Shown: positions 33,918 through 43,971, counted from the stretch's first letter. The stretch is DNA of 64,000 nt from Pseudomonas taiwanensis (GCF_013393345.1 NZ_QJRF01000075.1:62001-126000), one strand, 5' to 3'. The notes: generated from the letters alone by a model not told the origin. Made by a program: numbers and translations.

Positions 33918-34952
33918 ATGAACCTGCAAGGTAAGCGCGTGCGCCTGCACGACATGAGTCTGCGCGATGGCATGCACGCCAAGCGCCACCAGATCAGCCT
34001 GGACGAGATGGTCGCAGTGGCCACCGGTCTCGACGCCGCCGGCGTGCCGCTGATCGAAATCACCCACGGCGATGGCCTGGGCGGCAGCTCGCTGAACTAC
34101 GGCTTCCCGGCCCACTCGGACGAGGAATACTTCGACGCGGTGATCCCCAAACTGAAGCAGGCCAAGGTCTCGGCCCTGCTGCTGCCCGGCATCGGTACCG
34201 TCGACCACCTGAAGATGGCCCACGACCTGGGCGTTTCCACCATCCGCGTCGCCACCCACTGCACCGAGGCAGACGTCTCCGGCCAGCACATCGGCATGTC
34301 GGCGAAGATGGGTCTGGACACCGTCGGCTTCCTGATGATGGCGCACATGGTCAGCGCGGAAAAACTGCTGGAGCAGGCGAAGCTGATGCAGAGCTACGGT
34401 GCCAACTGCATCTACTGCACCGATTCGGCGGGCTACATGCTGCCGGACGAAGTGACCGAGAAGATCGGCGTGCTGCGTGCCGGGCTCAGTGCCGACACCG
34501 AGGTGGGCTTCCACGGCCACCACAACATGGGCATGGCCATCGCCAACTCCCTGGCCGCCATCGAGGCTGGTGCTGCACGCATCGACGGCTCGGTAGCGGG
34601 CCTGGGCGCCGGCGCCGGCAACACGCCGCTGGAAGTGTTCGTCGCCGTACTGGAGCGCATGGGCGTGGAGACCGGCATCGACCTGTACAAGATCATGGAC
34701 GTGGCCGAGGACCTGGTGGTGCCGATGATGGACCAGCCGATCCGCGTCGACCGCGACGCCCTGACCCTGGGGTACGCGGGCGTGTACAGCTCCTTCCTGC
34801 TGTTCGCCAAGCGTGCCGAGAAGAAGTACGGCATCCAGGCCCGCGAGCTGCTGGTGGAGCTGGGACGTCGCGGCACCGTGGGTGGCCAGGAAGACATGAT
34901 CGAAGACCTGGCGCTGACCCTGTCGCGCCAGCGTGGGGTGTTGCCGACCTGA
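33918..34952 (+). CDS. hsaF: 4-hydroxy-2-oxovalerate (oxohexanoate) aldolase
   Basis: A 344-residue class II aldolase with [20 protein letters not shown] near residue 8, where the Asp binds the metal, [13 protein letters not shown] near residue 54 and the metal ligands in [12 protein letters not shown] near residue 196. A C-terminal DRE-TIM communication domain ends [14 protein letters not shown]. It is the aldolase partner of the preceding dehydrogenase (MhpE/HsaF/TesG). It ends the fourth steroid operon. Confidence 0.92.
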   Translation: MNLQGKRVRLHDMSLRDGMHAKRHQISLDEMVAVATGLDAAGVPLIEITHGDGLGGSSLNYGFPAHSDEEYFDAVIPKLKQAKVSALLLPGIGTVDHLKMAHDLGVSTIRVATHCTEADVSGQHIGMSAKMGLDTVGFLMMAHMVSAEKLLEQAKLMQSYGANCIYCTDSAGYMLPDEVTEKIGVLRAGLSADTEVGFHGHHNMGMAIANSLAAIEAGAARIDGSVAGLGAGAGNTPLEVFVAVLERMGVETGIDLYKIMDVAEDLVVPMMDQPIRVDRDALTLGYAGVYSSFLLFAKRAEKKYGIQARELLVELGRRGTVGGQEDMIEDLALTLSRQRGVLPT

Positions 34953-34956
34953 CGGA

Positions 34957-35088
34957 TCAGGCGATCAAGTCGTCATCACCTGGCCGGTCTTCCCGGGCCA
35001 GGTGATGGATGACGTACCAGCGAACGCCCAGCGACGCCCCCAGTGCGGACAGCACCGTCAGCAGAATCCGAAAGCTTTCCCCGTCCAT
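34957..35088 (-). CDS. Possible 43-residue membrane peptide
   Basis: A minus-strand frame of 44 codons starting MDGESFRILLTVLSALGASL with a hydrophobic helix of about 18 residues followed by a charged tail (REDRPGDDDLIA). Codon use is ordinary for the region. The ribosome-binding sequence is weak, and the frame ends convergently five bases from the aldolase stop. Plausible small membrane protein, but not proven as a gene. Confidence 0.4.
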   Translation of the reverse strand: MDGESFRILLTVLSALGASLGVRWYVIHHLAREDRPGDDDLIA

Positions 35089-35206
35089 GATTGCGAATCC
35101 GGTTGGTATGGGGATTCAGCCTAATCCTGCTGTTTGGGGATTGAACAGGTGCAGTTAAAGGCGGGGAGGGTGGAGCAGTTTTGGTGGTCCGAGTGGAATT
35201 CGATTG
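35089..35206. other. Short gap before the repeat, no feature seen
   Basis: Together with the repeat at 35207-35322 it makes up the gap of more than 250 bases between the aldolase/peptide and cheB. I see no gene or clear regulatory site in it. Confidence 0.4.
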
Positions 35207-35322
35207 CCCTCACCCCAACCCTCTCCCGAAGGGAGAGGGGGCTGTTCGGTGCCTCCGGACAGCTCCGTGCGAGCCGGCATGAGTCACCCCTCTCCCTCTG
35301 GGAGAGGGGCCGGGGGTGAGGG
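35207..35322. repeat. Intergenic repeat, CCCTCACCCCAACCCTCTCCC family, full copy
   Basis: Starts CCCTCACCCCAACCCTCTCC and ends GGGAGAGGGGCCGGGGGTGAGGG, as at 13146-13260; the centre differs. It marks the right edge of the steroid region. Confidence 0.75.
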
Positions 35323-35345
35323 TAGTCATGTCTCGCGCGGAGCCC

Positions 35346-36392
35346 TCATACCCGATTCCCACTCCCCCGTCTCCGCGCCTGCGCCAGCAGCGCGGGGCCT
35401 ATCTCTTCCAGCGGCAACACCTCTTCCGCCGCGCCAATCTCCGCCGCTTCCCGAGGCATTCCGTAGACCACGCAGCTGGCTTCGTCCTGGGCGACGGTGT
35501 AGCCGCCGGCTTCGCGGATTTCCAGTAAGCCTCGCGCACCGTCCTTGCCCATGCCGGTGAGCAGGGCGGCGATGAGGTTGCGTCCGGCACAACGGGCGGC
35601 GCTGTTGAACATCACGTCCACGGCCGGGCGATGGCCATTGACCGGAGGCGCTTCGGACAGGCGCGCGACGTAGTTGGCGCCGGAGCGCGCCACTTCCATG
35701 TGCAGGCCGCCGGGGGCAAGGAGGGCGGTGCCGGGGAGGATGCGGTCACCGTCGCGGGCTTCGCTGACGCTGATGCGGCAGAGCTTGTCCAGGCGGGCGG
35801 CGAAGGAGCGGGTGAAGCCGGCCGGCATGTGCTGGGTGATGACCACACCGGGGCTATCCGCCGGCAGGCCCAGCAGCACTTCCTTGATGGCCTCTGTGCC
35901 GCCGGTGGAGGCGCCGATGGCGATCAGTTTCTCGGTGCCGACGATGGGCAGGCCGCGTTCGACCGGGCGTTCGACAGCTGTGCGACGGATCATCCGCGCG
36001 CGTGCCGCCACCTTGAGCTTGGCGCGGATTTCCTCGGCGTAGGCGTGCATGCCCTCGGCAATGCCCAGCTTGGGCTTGGCAACGAAGTCGATGGCGCCCA
36101 GCTCCAGTGCACGCAGTGTCGCCTCGGAACCGCGTTCGGTGAGGGAGGAAATCATCACCACCGGCGTGGGCCGGCCCTTCATCAGTTTGTCGAGGAAGGT
36201 CAGGCCGTCCATGCGCGGCATTTCCACGTCGAGGGTGATGACGTCGGGCGAGTGTTGCTTGATCAGGTCGCGGGCGACATAGGCGTCGGGCGCCACGCCG
36301 ACCAGCTGCAGTTCGTTGTCGGCACGGACGATTTCGCTGAGCAGGCTGCGGATGAGCGCCGAGTCGTCCACCACCAGTACCTTGATCGGCAC
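35346..36392 (-). CDS. cheB: Chemotaxis response regulator protein-glutamate methylesterase
   Basis: A 348-residue CheB. The receiver domain has Asp9, Asp10 and the phosphorylation site Asp55 in [11 protein letters not shown]; the methylesterase domain shows the catalytic serine in IGASTGG, the histidine in TQHMPAGFT and the aspartate in [10 protein letters not shown] use a GTG start at 36392 preceded by AAGGAGTGAACAC and lying four bases after the cheD stop. It removes methyl groups from receptors and deamidates glutamines. Last gene of the cluster. Confidence 0.93.
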   Translation of the reverse strand: MPIKVLVVDDSALIRSLLSEIVRADNELQLVGVAPDAYVARDLIKQHSPDVITLDVEMPRMDGLTFLDKLMKGRPTPVVMISSLTERGSEATLRALELGAIDFVAKPKLGIAEGMHAYAEEIRAKLKVAARARMIRRTAVERPVERGLPIVGTEKLIAIGASTGGTEAIKEVLLGLPADSPGVVITQHMPAGFTRSFAARLDKLCRISVSEARDGDRILPGTALLAPGGLHMEVARSGANYVARLSEAPPVNGHRPAVDVMFNSAARCAGRNLIAALLTGMGKDGARGLLEIREAGGYTVAQDEASCVVYGMPREAAEIGAAEEVLPLEEIGPALLAQARRRGSGNRV

Positions 36393-36396
36393 GTGT

Positions 36397-37008
36397 TCAC
36401 TCCTTGAACAGGTCGTAGGGCCCCAGCGCCTCCCCGCGCTTGAGGTAGAGGATGTATTCAAGCTCGCGCTGCAGGATGGTGTCGTTGTGTAGGCTCTTGA
36501 GCTTCTTCACCAGTACCTTGCCGCTGGACGGGAAGATGTAGACCTTGCGCGCCTCCGCGCCCATCACGTCCTCGGCCAGCAGGGGGATGCCTTCGGTGTC
36601 CAGGTAGCTGTGGACGAATTCCACGGTGCGCAGCGTGGTATCGACGCGGAGCAGGTCGTTGGGCAGGTTGCCGGCGCCGAACACCTTGGCTTCCAGCTGA
36701 TGCCGCCGCGCGCCCTGACGCAGCATCTCGTCGCTGAGCTGTTCCATGATGCGCACCCCGTGGTGGGTAGCGGCGCTGGCCAGGCCGCTACCGATGCCGG
36801 GTTCAGGCAGCATGAACTGATTCATCCCTCCGATGCCTCGTTGCTGGTCGAACAGGCACACCGCCACGCAACTGCCGAGCACCGAGACCAGCACCTGGTC
36901 CTCGGTGGTGGCGTAGAACTCGCCGGGCAGCACCTTGACCGCCGGCAACTGGAAATCCGGGTCGAAGTAGCGGGTGGCGGCAATGGCGCCTGCGGTTTCT
37001 CCTTTCAT
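36397..37008 (-). CDS. cheD: Chemoreceptor glutamine deamidase CheD, with altered active site
   Basis: A 203-residue CheD with the catalytic cysteine Cys47 in [12 protein letters not shown]. In Thermotoga CheD the partner histidine lies 17 residues after the cysteine; here that place is Gln64, in GGMNQFMLP instead of the usual GGMNHFMLP (codon CAG). The rest, including [10 protein letters not shown] and [11 protein letters not shown], is well conserved. The protein may be catalytically weak and serve as a binding partner. It overlaps cheR by four bases (ATGA). Confidence 0.9.
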   Translation of the reverse strand: MKGETAGAIAATRYFDPDFQLPAVKVLPGEFYATTEDQVLVSVLGSCVAVCLFDQQRGIGGMNQFMLPEPGIGSGLASAATHHGVRIMEQLSDEMLRQGARRHQLEAKVFGAGNLPNDLLRVDTTLRTVEFVHSYLDTEGIPLLAEDVMGAEARKVYIFPSSGKVLVKKLKSLHNDTILQRELEYILYLKRGEALGPYDLFKE

Positions 37009-37850
37009 GACGAGGCTCCCGGTACAGGCTGATAGACGGTGCGGCTGACCAGTTTCACCACGTGGTTGGCCTGCACGAAACTTTCCGAATGGCCGGCAAA
37101 GAACAGTCCGTCCGGCCGCAGCAGGCGCACCATGCGTTCCAGCAGGCGCACCTGGGTAGGCTTGTCGAAGTAGATCATCACGTTGCGGCAGAAGATGGCG
37201 TCGAGTCCGCCACTGAGGTGCCAGTCGCGGTCCAGCAGGTTGATGCGGCGGAACTCCACCATCTGCCGCAGCTCCGGCACGACTCGTGCGAGACCGGCGT
37301 TGGCTCCGGTACCGCGCTGGAAATAGCGCTTCTTCACTGCCGGGTCGAGCTGGTCGAGGCGCTCGACCGGATAGATACCGCGCCGCGCGGTTTCCAGCAC
37401 GCCGGTGTCGATGTCGGAGGCAATGATCTGCACGTGCTGGGCGCGATCCCCCAGGGCCTGATGCAGGGCAATCGCCATGGAGTAGGGCTCTTCCCCGGTG
37501 CTGGACGCCGCCGACCAGAAACGCAAAGGCCGGTTTCGGCGCGAGGGGTCCCTGGCCAGGGCGGCGAGCTGGTCGAAGTGGTGGCGCTCACGGAAGAAGG
37601 CGGTGATGTTGGTGGTCAGCGCATTGATAAAGGGCTGCCACTCTTCGGGATGCTGGTCGAGGTAGGCCAGGTAGCTGGAGAAGGTGCGCAATTCGAGGTG
37701 GCGCAGTCGACGTGCCAACCGGCTGTAGACCATCTGCTGCTTGCTGGTGGCCAGGCTGATGCCGGCACGGCGATAGAGCCGCTCGCGCACTTGCTCGAAG
37801 TCGTGGTCGTTGTAGCCGAACTCGTGTTCGCCCAGCACGTGCGCATTCAT
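37005..37850 (-). CDS. cheR: Chemoreceptor methyltransferase CheR
   Basis: A 281-residue CheR with an N-terminal helical domain (YRRAGISLATSKQQMVYSRLARRLR) and a methyltransferase domain carrying the AdoMet-binding WSAASSTGEEPYSMAI near residue 112 and FCRNVMIYFDKP near residue 224. In this type of cluster CheR docks to a C-terminal pentapeptide of the neighbouring receptor, and the receptor upstream does end with EWEEF. It is separated from the receptor gene by a strong hairpin. Confidence 0.93.
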   Translation of the reverse strand: MNAHVLGEHEFGYNDHDFEQVRERLYRRAGISLATSKQQMVYSRLARRLRHLELRTFSSYLAYLDQHPEEWQPFINALTTNITAFFRERHHFDQLAALARDPSRRNRPLRFWSAASSTGEEPYSMAIALHQALGDRAQHVQIIASDIDTGVLETARRGIYPVERLDQLDPAVKKRYFQRGTGANAGLARVVPELRQMVEFRRINLLDRDWHLSGGLDAIFCRNVMIYFDKPTQVRLLERMVRLLRPDGLFFAGHSESFVQANHVVKLVSRTVYQPVPGASS

Positions 37851-37866
37851 TGCATTACCTCAATGA

Positions 37867-37890
37867 CCCCCGGCGCCAGGGCGCCGGGGG
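37867..37890. terminator. GC-rich hairpin between mcp and cheR
   Basis: CCCCCGGCGCC / GGCGCCGGGGG with a two-base loop, perfectly paired, in the 48-base gap inside the chemotaxis operon. On the minus strand no T-run follows, so it may stabilise the receptor mRNA or partly attenuate cheR-cheD-cheB rather than end transcription. Confidence 0.6.
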
Positions 37891-37898
37891 TTACGGGA

Positions 37899-39902
37899 CT
37901 AGAACTCTTCCCATTCCTCTTCCTTGCTGCGCGCGCTTCGCCCTGCACGCGTCGGGCGTGCGCCCTGGGGTTGGCGCGCATGGCTGCGGGCGGCGGCAGG
38001 CTGGCCGGCGTGGGCCGGGTCCAGTTTGAACACCGCTACCGATTGGGCCATCAGCCCGGCCTGTTCCTGCAGGGCTTCGGCGGCGGCTGCGGCCTGTTCC
38101 ACCAGCGCGGCGTTCTGCTGGGTCATCTCGTCCATCTGGTTGACCGCGCCATTGACTTCCTCGATGCCACGGCTCTGCTCGGTGGAGGCGGCGGCGATCT
38201 CGGCCATGATGTCGGTGACCCGCTTGATGGCGATCACGATGTCGCTCATGGTCTGGCCCGCCTGGGCCACCAGGGTGTTGCCGTTCTCTACTTTGCTCAC
38301 CGAGTCGGAGATCAGTGTCTTGATCTCCTTGGCCGCCGCTGCCGAGCGTTGCGCCAGGGTGCGTACCTCGGCGGCCACCACGGCGAAGCCGCGACCCTGT
38401 TCACCGGCCCGCGCCGCTTCCACGGCCGCGTTGAGGGCGAGGATGTTGGTCTGGAAGGCGATTCCGTCGATGACGCCGATGATGTCGGAGATCTTCCGCG
38501 CCGAGTCGTTGATGGCGGTCATGGTGCTGACCACCTTCTGCACCACGTTGCCGCCTTCGGTGGCGACTTCCGAAGCGTTCACCGCCAGGGAGTTGGCCTG
38601 GCGCGCGTTCTCGGCGTTGAGCTTCACGGTGCTGGTCAGCTCTTCCATGCTGGAGGCGGTTTCCTCCAGGCTGGAGGCCTGCTGTTCGGTGCGGGTGGAG
38701 AGTTCGGCGTTGCCGCTGGCGATCTCGCTGGCGGCGGTGTTGATGGTGTCGGCGGACTCGCGGATCTGTCCGAGCATGCGCGAGAGGCTCTGCGCAGTTT
38801 CGTTGGAATAGTCCTTGAGTTCGCCGAAGGTGCCCTGGTAGTCGGCACTGATGCTTTGCGACAGGTCGCCTTGGGCGAGCGCGCCGAGCATCCGCGAGAC
38901 GTCCTTGAGACCCTTGTCGGCGGTCTCCACCAGGCTGTTCAGGCCGGTGGCCAGGTTGAGGATGAAGCCGCTCTTGCCGCTCTCATCGACGCGCTTGGAG
39001 AAGTCGCCTGCTGCCGCTGCGCCAACCAGCGCGGCGACCTCGCGTTCGACTTGTACTTCCAGCGTGCGGTCGGCCCATTCGACCACCGAGCCGAGACGTT
39101 CGCCGTCATCGCTGATGACCGGGTTGGCCACCAGGCCGAAGGTCCGCCCACCGACATCGATCTGGGTGCGGAAGGTGCTGGTGAAGGTGGCGAGCAGGCG
39201 CTTCTGGTGCTCGGGGTTCTTGTGGAACTGGTCGATCGAACCGCCCAGCAGCTTGCTCACGGAGAACGACGGCAGCGCCTTGCGCAGGTCGGCCTCGGCG
39301 TTCTGCAGCATGCTGGTGACGGTCTTGTTCATGTAGATGATGGTGCGGTCGCCGTCGGCGATCATCACGTTGGTGCTGCAGTTGTCCAGCGCGCTCTTGA
39401 TCCGGGTGTTCTCCGACGCGGCCTGGGCTGCGGCCTTGAGGCGGTCGCGCACGCCGTCGATGGCTTCGGTGATCTGCGCTTTCTTGCCCGGCAGGCGTTC
39501 CATGTCCTTGCTGAAGTCGCCGCGACCGTAGGCCGTGACCACGCCCACGACCTGCATCTTCACCGCGATATGGGCGGCCACCAGTTCATTGATGCCCTTG
39601 GCGATGCGCGCCTGGGTGCCGTTGAAGCGGTCCTCCGGGATGACCTGGTCGATCCAGCCTTCGGTGTGCTGGCGGGTCATCTCCACCAGTGCCTTATCCA
39701 GCGCCTCGGTGCTGGTGCTTTCCACCTGCTGCTGGCGCAGGCCCTTCTGCAAGCGGGCGAGGCTGTCGTAGACCGGCGTCCAGATCGGGTCGTCGCCGGC
39801 GCCGATGGATGGGTCGAGATTCCCTTCCGCCAGGCCCTGGATCAGGCTGGCCAGGTGTTGCGCGCGAAGCTGAGCTTGTGCTTTTCCGTTGAACAGTCCC
39901 AT
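37899..39902 (-). CDS. Soluble Aer2/McpB-type chemoreceptor with haem-PAS domain
   Basis: This 667-residue receptor has no membrane helix. Order: HAMP-like helices (about 10-160), a PAS domain (about 165-285), further HAMP segments (about 290-385) and the signalling domain with [28 protein letters not shown] (483-510). In the PAS domain His227 and Trp276 are 49 residues apart, the same spacing as the haem-binding His234 and oxygen-binding Trp283 of P. aeruginosa Aer2. The C-terminus EWEEF corresponds to the GWEEF tether that binds CheR2. Probably an oxygen or gas sensor. Confidence 0.9.
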   Translation of the reverse strand: MGLFNGKAQAQLRAQHLASLIQGLAEGNLDPSIGAGDDPIWTPVYDSLARLQKGLRQQQVESTSTEALDKALVEMTRQHTEGWIDQVIPEDRFNGTQARIAKGINELVAAHIAVKMQVVGVVTAYGRGDFSKDMERLPGKKAQITEAIDGVRDRLKAAAQAASENTRIKSALDNCSTNVMIADGDRTIIYMNKTVTSMLQNAEADLRKALPSFSVSKLLGGSIDQFHKNPEHQKRLLATFTSTFRTQIDVGGRTFGLVANPVISDDGERLGSVVEWADRTLEVQVEREVAALVGAAAAGDFSKRVDESGKSGFILNLATGLNSLVETADKGLKDVSRMLGALAQGDLSQSISADYQGTFGELKDYSNETAQSLSRMLGQIRESADTINTAASEIASGNAELSTRTEQQASSLEETASSMEELTSTVKLNAENARQANSLAVNASEVATEGGNVVQKVVSTMTAINDSARKISDIIGVIDGIAFQTNILALNAAVEAARAGEQGRGFAVVAAEVRTLAQRSAAAAKEIKTLISDSVSKVENGNTLVAQAGQTMSDIVIAIKRVTDIMAEIAAASTEQSRGIEEVNGAVNQMDEMTQQNAALVEQAAAAAEALQEQAGLMAQSVAVFKLDPAHAGQPAAARSHARQPQGARPTRAGRSARSKEEEWEEF

Positions 39903-39921
39903 TGACTAATCCCCTTGCGTG

Positions 39922-40407
39922 TCAGGCTGCGGCTGCTTCGACCAGGGCCATTTCGCGGCTGGTCATCAGCTTCTCGATATCCACCAGGATCAACATCCGC
40001 TCGGCCACGGTGGCTAGGCCCAGCAAGTACTCGGTATCGAAGCTGGCGCCGAACTCTGGCGGCGGCTTCACCTCGTCGCCCGACAGGGCGATCACGTCGG
40101 ACACCGAATCCACCACCACGCCGACGATGCGCCGGCCGATGTTGAGGATGATCACCACGGTGAAGGGGTCGTAGGTGACGTCGGCGAGGTTGAACTTGAT
40201 GCGCAGGTCGACAATGGGAACGATGGCGCCGCGCAGGTTGATCACGCCTTTGATGAAGGCCGGGCTGTTGGCGATGGTGGTCACCTGGTCATAGCCGCGA
40301 ATTTCCTGCACCCGGAGTATGTCGATGGCGTACTCCTCGCGACCGAGGGTGAAGGTCAGGTACTCCTGGGCCGGTTGCCCGGCCTGTTCCGCACTAAGGG
40401 AATTCAT
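39922..40407 (-). CDS. cheW: Chemotaxis coupling protein CheW
   Basis: A 161-residue CheW with [24 protein letters not shown] near residue 18 and [19 protein letters not shown] near residue 54, then [19 protein letters not shown]. It joins receptors to CheA. The ATG at 40407 lies inside the last codons of cheA, with AAGGAG ahead of it in the cheA end, indicating coupled translation. Confidence 0.94.
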   Translation of the reverse strand: MNSLSAEQAGQPAQEYLTFTLGREEYAIDILRVQEIRGYDQVTTIANSPAFIKGVINLRGAIVPIVDLRIKFNLADVTYDPFTVVIILNIGRRIVGVVVDSVSDVIALSGDEVKPPPEFGASFDTEYLLGLATVAERMLILVDIEKLMTSREMALVEAAAA

Positions 40408-42220
40408 GCAGCGCTGCTCCTTGTTGTTGTGCCAGGGCCGGCAGGGCGTCGACATCGAGGATCAGGGCGACGCTGCCGTCGCCCATGATGGTGGCGCCGG
40501 CGATACCATCGATCCGGCGGAAGTTCTGTTCCAGGCTCTTGATCACCACTTGCTGTTGCCCGACCAGGTCGTCCACCAGCAGGGCGAAGTGACGCCCGTC
40601 GGCCTCGAGGATGACCACGATGGACTGCTCCGCCGGCAGCGGCGGGGTGGCCTCGCCGAGCAGGTCGTGCAGCGAGAGCAGCGGCAGGTACTCACCGCGC
40701 ACGCGGATCACCGCGCCTTCCTCGCCGCCGAGGCCGCGAATGTCGGCGGCTTTCGGTTGCAGCGATTCGACGATGTAGGTCAGCGGGATCACGTAGTGGG
40801 TGCGTGCCACGGCGACGATCAGGCCATCGAGAATGGCCAGGGTCAGCGGCAGGCGAATGCTGATGCGCGTACCGAGGCCAGCGGCCGAGTCGATGTCGAT
40901 GCGTCCGCCCATGGCCTGGATATTGCGCTTGACCACGTCCATGCCGACGCCGCGCCCGGAGAGGTCGGTGACCACTTCGGCGGTGGAGAAACCGGGCATG
41001 AAGATCAGCTGCCAGACCTCGGTGTCGCTCATGCCGTCGTGTACCGCCAGGTTCTTCTCGCGGGCCTTGGCGAGGATACGCTCGCGGTCCAGGCCGCGGC
41101 CGTCATCGCTGATTTGCACCACGATGCTGCCGCCCTGGTGGAACGCCCCAAGGCGCACGGTGCCGCTGGCTGGCTTGCCGGCGGCCAGGCGCGTTTCGGG
41201 CAGCTCGATGCCGTGGTCGATGCTGTTGCGCACGATGTGGGTCAGCGGGTCGCTGAGGCGTTCGATCACGCCCTTGTCCAGCTCGGTGTGTTCGCCCTGC
41301 AGCACCAGTTCCACTTGCTTACCGAGCCGCGCGGAAGTGTCGCGTACCAAGCGCGGGAAGCGGCTGAAGATGAAGCTGATGGGAAGCATGCGGATCGACA
41401 TCACCGATTCCTGCAGGTCGCGGGTGTTGTGTTCGAGCTGCGCCAGGGCCTGGTGGATGCGCTCGTGCTGGCTCGGGTCCAGTGCGCCTCCGAGCTGGCC
41501 GAGCATGGCCTGGGTGATGACCAGCTCGCCCACCAGGTTGATCAGGCTGTCGATCTTCTCGACGCTGACGCGGATGGAGCTGGACTCGTTTTCGCCCGTG
41601 GCGGGTTTACTTGCGACCGGTACGGCTGCTGGTGCCGGCTTGGGCGGCTCGACGGCGATCAGGGCGGGTGTGCCGGGCGCGTCGTCGAAAAGGCCGAAGG
41701 CGTCGGAGTTTTCCTGGACCGGAGTTCCGGGGGCATCGTCGAAGAAGCCGAAGTCGTCATCGGCCGCCGCTTCGGGCATGCCCGGTGCGTCATCGAAGAA
41801 GCCGAAGTCCGCTGTTTCGTCCGGCGTTGGCGCGGCGTCCAGCAACCCGCGCAGACGGGTCACCGTTTCTTCCACCGGCACGTTCGGATCGGGGCACTGC
41901 CGGCGATGGGCGTCCAGCAGGCGCATCAGGACGTCACGGGCCTGCAGGAACAAGTCGACCATGTCCGCGCGCAGGGCCATCTGGCCGCTGCGGATGCGGT
42001 CGAGCAGGGTCTCCAGTTCATGGGTCACGGCGGTCAGGTCGTCGAAGCCGAACATGCCGGCCGAACCCTTGATGGAGTGCGCGGCGCGGAAGATGCCGTT
42101 GAGTTCTTCCGCGTCAGGCTGCTGCAGGTCGAGACCGAGCAGCAGCAGTTCGAGGCTTGCCAGGTGTTCTTCGGTTTCCTCGAAGAAGACCTGGAGGAAC
42201 TGGTTCATCCCTTCGGTCAT
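40394..42220 (-). CDS. cheA: Chemotaxis histidine kinase CheA
   Basis: A 608-residue CheA. The phosphotransfer domain has His48 in [16 protein letters not shown]; a linker of residues about 130-190 contains three FG(F/L)FDDAPG repeats instead of a normal P2 domain; then come dimerisation helices, the ATP-binding domain ([33 protein letters not shown]) and a CheW-like C-terminal domain. It autophosphorylates and passes phosphate to CheY and CheB. Upstream cheY starts the operon. Confidence 0.94.
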   Translation of the reverse strand: MTEGMNQFLQVFFEETEEHLASLELLLLGLDLQQPDAEELNGIFRAAHSIKGSAGMFGFDDLTAVTHELETLLDRIRSGQMALRADMVDLFLQARDVLMRLLDAHRRQCPDPNVPVEETVTRLRGLLDAAPTPDETADFGFFDDAPGMPEAAADDDFGFFDDAPGTPVQENSDAFGLFDDAPGTPALIAVEPPKPAPAAVPVASKPATGENESSSIRVSVEKIDSLINLVGELVITQAMLGQLGGALDPSQHERIHQALAQLEHNTRDLQESVMSIRMLPISFIFSRFPRLVRDTSARLGKQVELVLQGEHTELDKGVIERLSDPLTHIVRNSIDHGIELPETRLAAGKPASGTVRLGAFHQGGSIVVQISDDGRGLDRERILAKAREKNLAVHDGMSDTEVWQLIFMPGFSTAEVVTDLSGRGVGMDVVKRNIQAMGGRIDIDSAAGLGTRISIRLPLTLAILDGLIVAVARTHYVIPLTYIVESLQPKAADIRGLGGEEGAVIRVRGEYLPLLSLHDLLGEATPPLPAEQSIVVILEADGRHFALLVDDLVGQQQVVIKSLEQNFRRIDGIAGATIMGDGSVALILDVDALPALAQQQGAALHEFP

Positions 42221-42241
42221 GGGAGGCGCCTTGTGCTGGGG

Positions 42242-42607
42242 TCAGGGGAGGACCTTGCGGGTGACTTCCAGCAATTTCGGCGGATCGAAAGGCTTGACCA
42301 GCCAGCCGGTGGCGCCGGCCGACTTGCCTTGCTGCTTCATGCTGTCACTGGATTCGGTGGTCAGCATGAGGATGGGGGTGGCGCGGTAGCCGGGCAGCCC
42401 ACGCAGGCTGCGGATCAGGCTGAGGCCATCCATGTTGGGCATGTTCTGGTCGGTGAAGACCAGGTTGTACGCCTTGCTCTGCGCCTTGCCGAGGCCATCC
42501 TTGCCATCTACCGCCTCGTCCACGAGGTACCCGGCGGCTTTGAGAGTGAAGCTCAGCATCTGTCTTATGGATGCGGAGTCGTCAACGATCAGGATCTGCT
42601 TGCTCAT
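42242..42607 (-). CDS. cheY: Chemotaxis response regulator CheY
   Basis: A 121-residue single receiver domain: Asp9 and Asp10 in ILIVDDSAS, the phosphorylation site Asp53 in VFTDQNMPNMDG, Thr in LMLTTES and the conserved lysine in WLVKPF. The ATG at 42607 has AAGGAGAG upstream and gives the normal length; a longer in-frame start is unlikely. Output might be motor control or, as proposed for this cluster, signal drain. Confidence 0.93.
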   Translation of the reverse strand: MSKQILIVDDSASIRQMLSFTLKAAGYLVDEAVDGKDGLGKAQSKAYNLVFTDQNMPNMDGLSLIRSLRGLPGYRATPILMLTTESSDSMKQQGKSAGATGWLVKPFDPPKLLEVTRKVLP

Positions 42608-42822
42608 CAGTGCCGCTCTCCTTGCCGCTTTTTCTTGGGGTGAAGCTTTAAGGGTCTTGTCGGGCTTCGCTTCGCTCTGCGCCAAGCTACGGAAAAACCT
42701 TGTCTTTCCGATTGGTAGCTAGTGGCCATGTTTATGTGTAGATGGGCGCCTGATGAGCGTCCAGCCGCTGACGCCAGCCATTCGTCGCAATGATGGGCGG
42801 CGAACGGCTGCTGTCTATCGAC

Positions 42823-43971
42823 TCAGAAAAGCTCCACCTCTCCAGCACTTACGTTGCTCTGCGCGACGGGATTGGCGACCGGCTTGCGCAGCTCGCGGGT
42901 TTCCTGGTCGACCCTGTCCGCCCATTGCTCCGGCGCCACCGCCCGCAACCCGCCGAGCCCTGCGGCGAATCCGCCGAGCTTGGCGAAGTGCTTGCGCATC
43001 TGCCCGATCAACTGGCTGCTCATGTCCTGGAATTGCAGGGCGGTGATGGCCTGGTCGACGCCAGAACCCACCTCCAGCGAAATCCGATCCAGCTCCTGGA
43101 TCACTTTCAGCGTGTGGCGGTTCATGCCTTCCAGATCTTCCAGCATGTGGTGCAGCTGCTGCTTGGATTCCAGGGCGATACCCATGTCCTTGTCCGCCAA
43201 CTGGGAGATGGCCGACTCGGCGTCCTGGATTTCGCGGTAAACGACGTCCACATGCTCGCGAATCTTTTCCGAAAAACCGGTGGAGCGGGTGGACAGGGCA
43301 CGGACTTCGTCGGCGACCACGGCGAAGCCCCGGCCGCTTTCGCCAGCACGGGCCGCCTCGATAGCGGCATTCAGCGCCAGCAGGTTGGTCTGCTTGGCGA
43401 TGGCGTCCATATCGTGGGTCGATTTCAGGATATCGGCGATCTTCTGCGTCACCCGGTCCATGCGTTTCACCAGCTCCTGGGAGGTCTGGCTGGTTTCCAG
43501 CGTCGCCTCGACGAACAGGCCGAGGGTGTTGCGGGTGGTGGAGATGAACTCCTGGAAATTCATTCCGTCATCGGCGCCCTGGTTGCCGTAGCGCTCGATC
43601 AGGGAATGAGAGTGGGCGCGCTGCTGGTCGATGCGCGCGGCCAGGCCCTGGAAGCTGTCGCCCAGGCGAGCGATGGCGTCCTGCAGCAAGCCATCGACCT
43701 GCCCGGCATGCGCCTGCAGGGTGCCCAGGTGTTCGTCCACGGCGTCCTGGGCCTGCTGCCAGTCGGGTGCCACTACGGCCGGGACTTGGGCTTGCGCCGC
43801 CTGCGGGCGGGATTCTCGCTGCAACCAGGTCAACAGCAGGCTGGCCAGCCAGCCACCGCCGAGGGCCAGCCATACCGGCAGGTCTACGGCAACCATGCCG
43901 GCGCAGGCCAGCCAGATCAGGGAGTGCAGGGCCAGGCCCTTGATGGGGTTAGCAGGCGACGGATGCGACAT
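42823..43971 (-). CDS. Membrane-anchored chemoreceptor without periplasmic domain
   Basis: A 382-residue receptor with two adjacent hydrophobic helices at residues 12-50 and almost no loop between them, a cytoplasmic helical region and a signalling tip [20 protein letters not shown] followed by [16 protein letters not shown]. It has no HAMP motif that I can see. The C-terminus is acidic-hydrophobic (SAGEVELF). It lies upstream of cheY on the same strand and may be part of the cluster. It might sense membrane state or an intracellular ligand. Confidence 0.85.
   Translation of the reverse strand: MSHPSPANPIKGLALHSLIWLACAGMVAVDLPVWLALGGGWLASLLLTWLQRESRPQAAQAQVPAVVAPDWQQAQDAVDEHLGTLQAHAGQVDGLLQDAIARLGDSFQGLAARIDQQRAHSHSLIERYGNQGADDGMNFQEFISTTRNTLGLFVEATLETSQTSQELVKRMDRVTQKIADILKSTHDMDAIAKQTNLLALNAAIEAARAGESGRGFAVVADEVRALSTRSTGFSEKIREHVDVVYREIQDAESAISQLADKDMGIALESKQQLHHMLEDLEGMNRHTLKVIQELDRISLEVGSGVDQAITALQFQDMSSQLIGQMRKHFAKLGGFAAGLGGLRAVAPEQWADRVDQETRELRKPVANPVAQSNVSAGEVELF

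Noticed and set aside
37062-39905. 947-codon open frame on the plus strand opposite cheR and the receptor gene
   Set aside because: It is the complement of well-identified genes; its product is rich in His, Gly, Val and Asp with no domain, a common artefact of GC-rich codon bias.
40319-42643. 774-codon plus-strand frame opposite cheA and cheY
   Set aside because: Antisense shadow; the opposite strand has complete CheA and CheY motifs.
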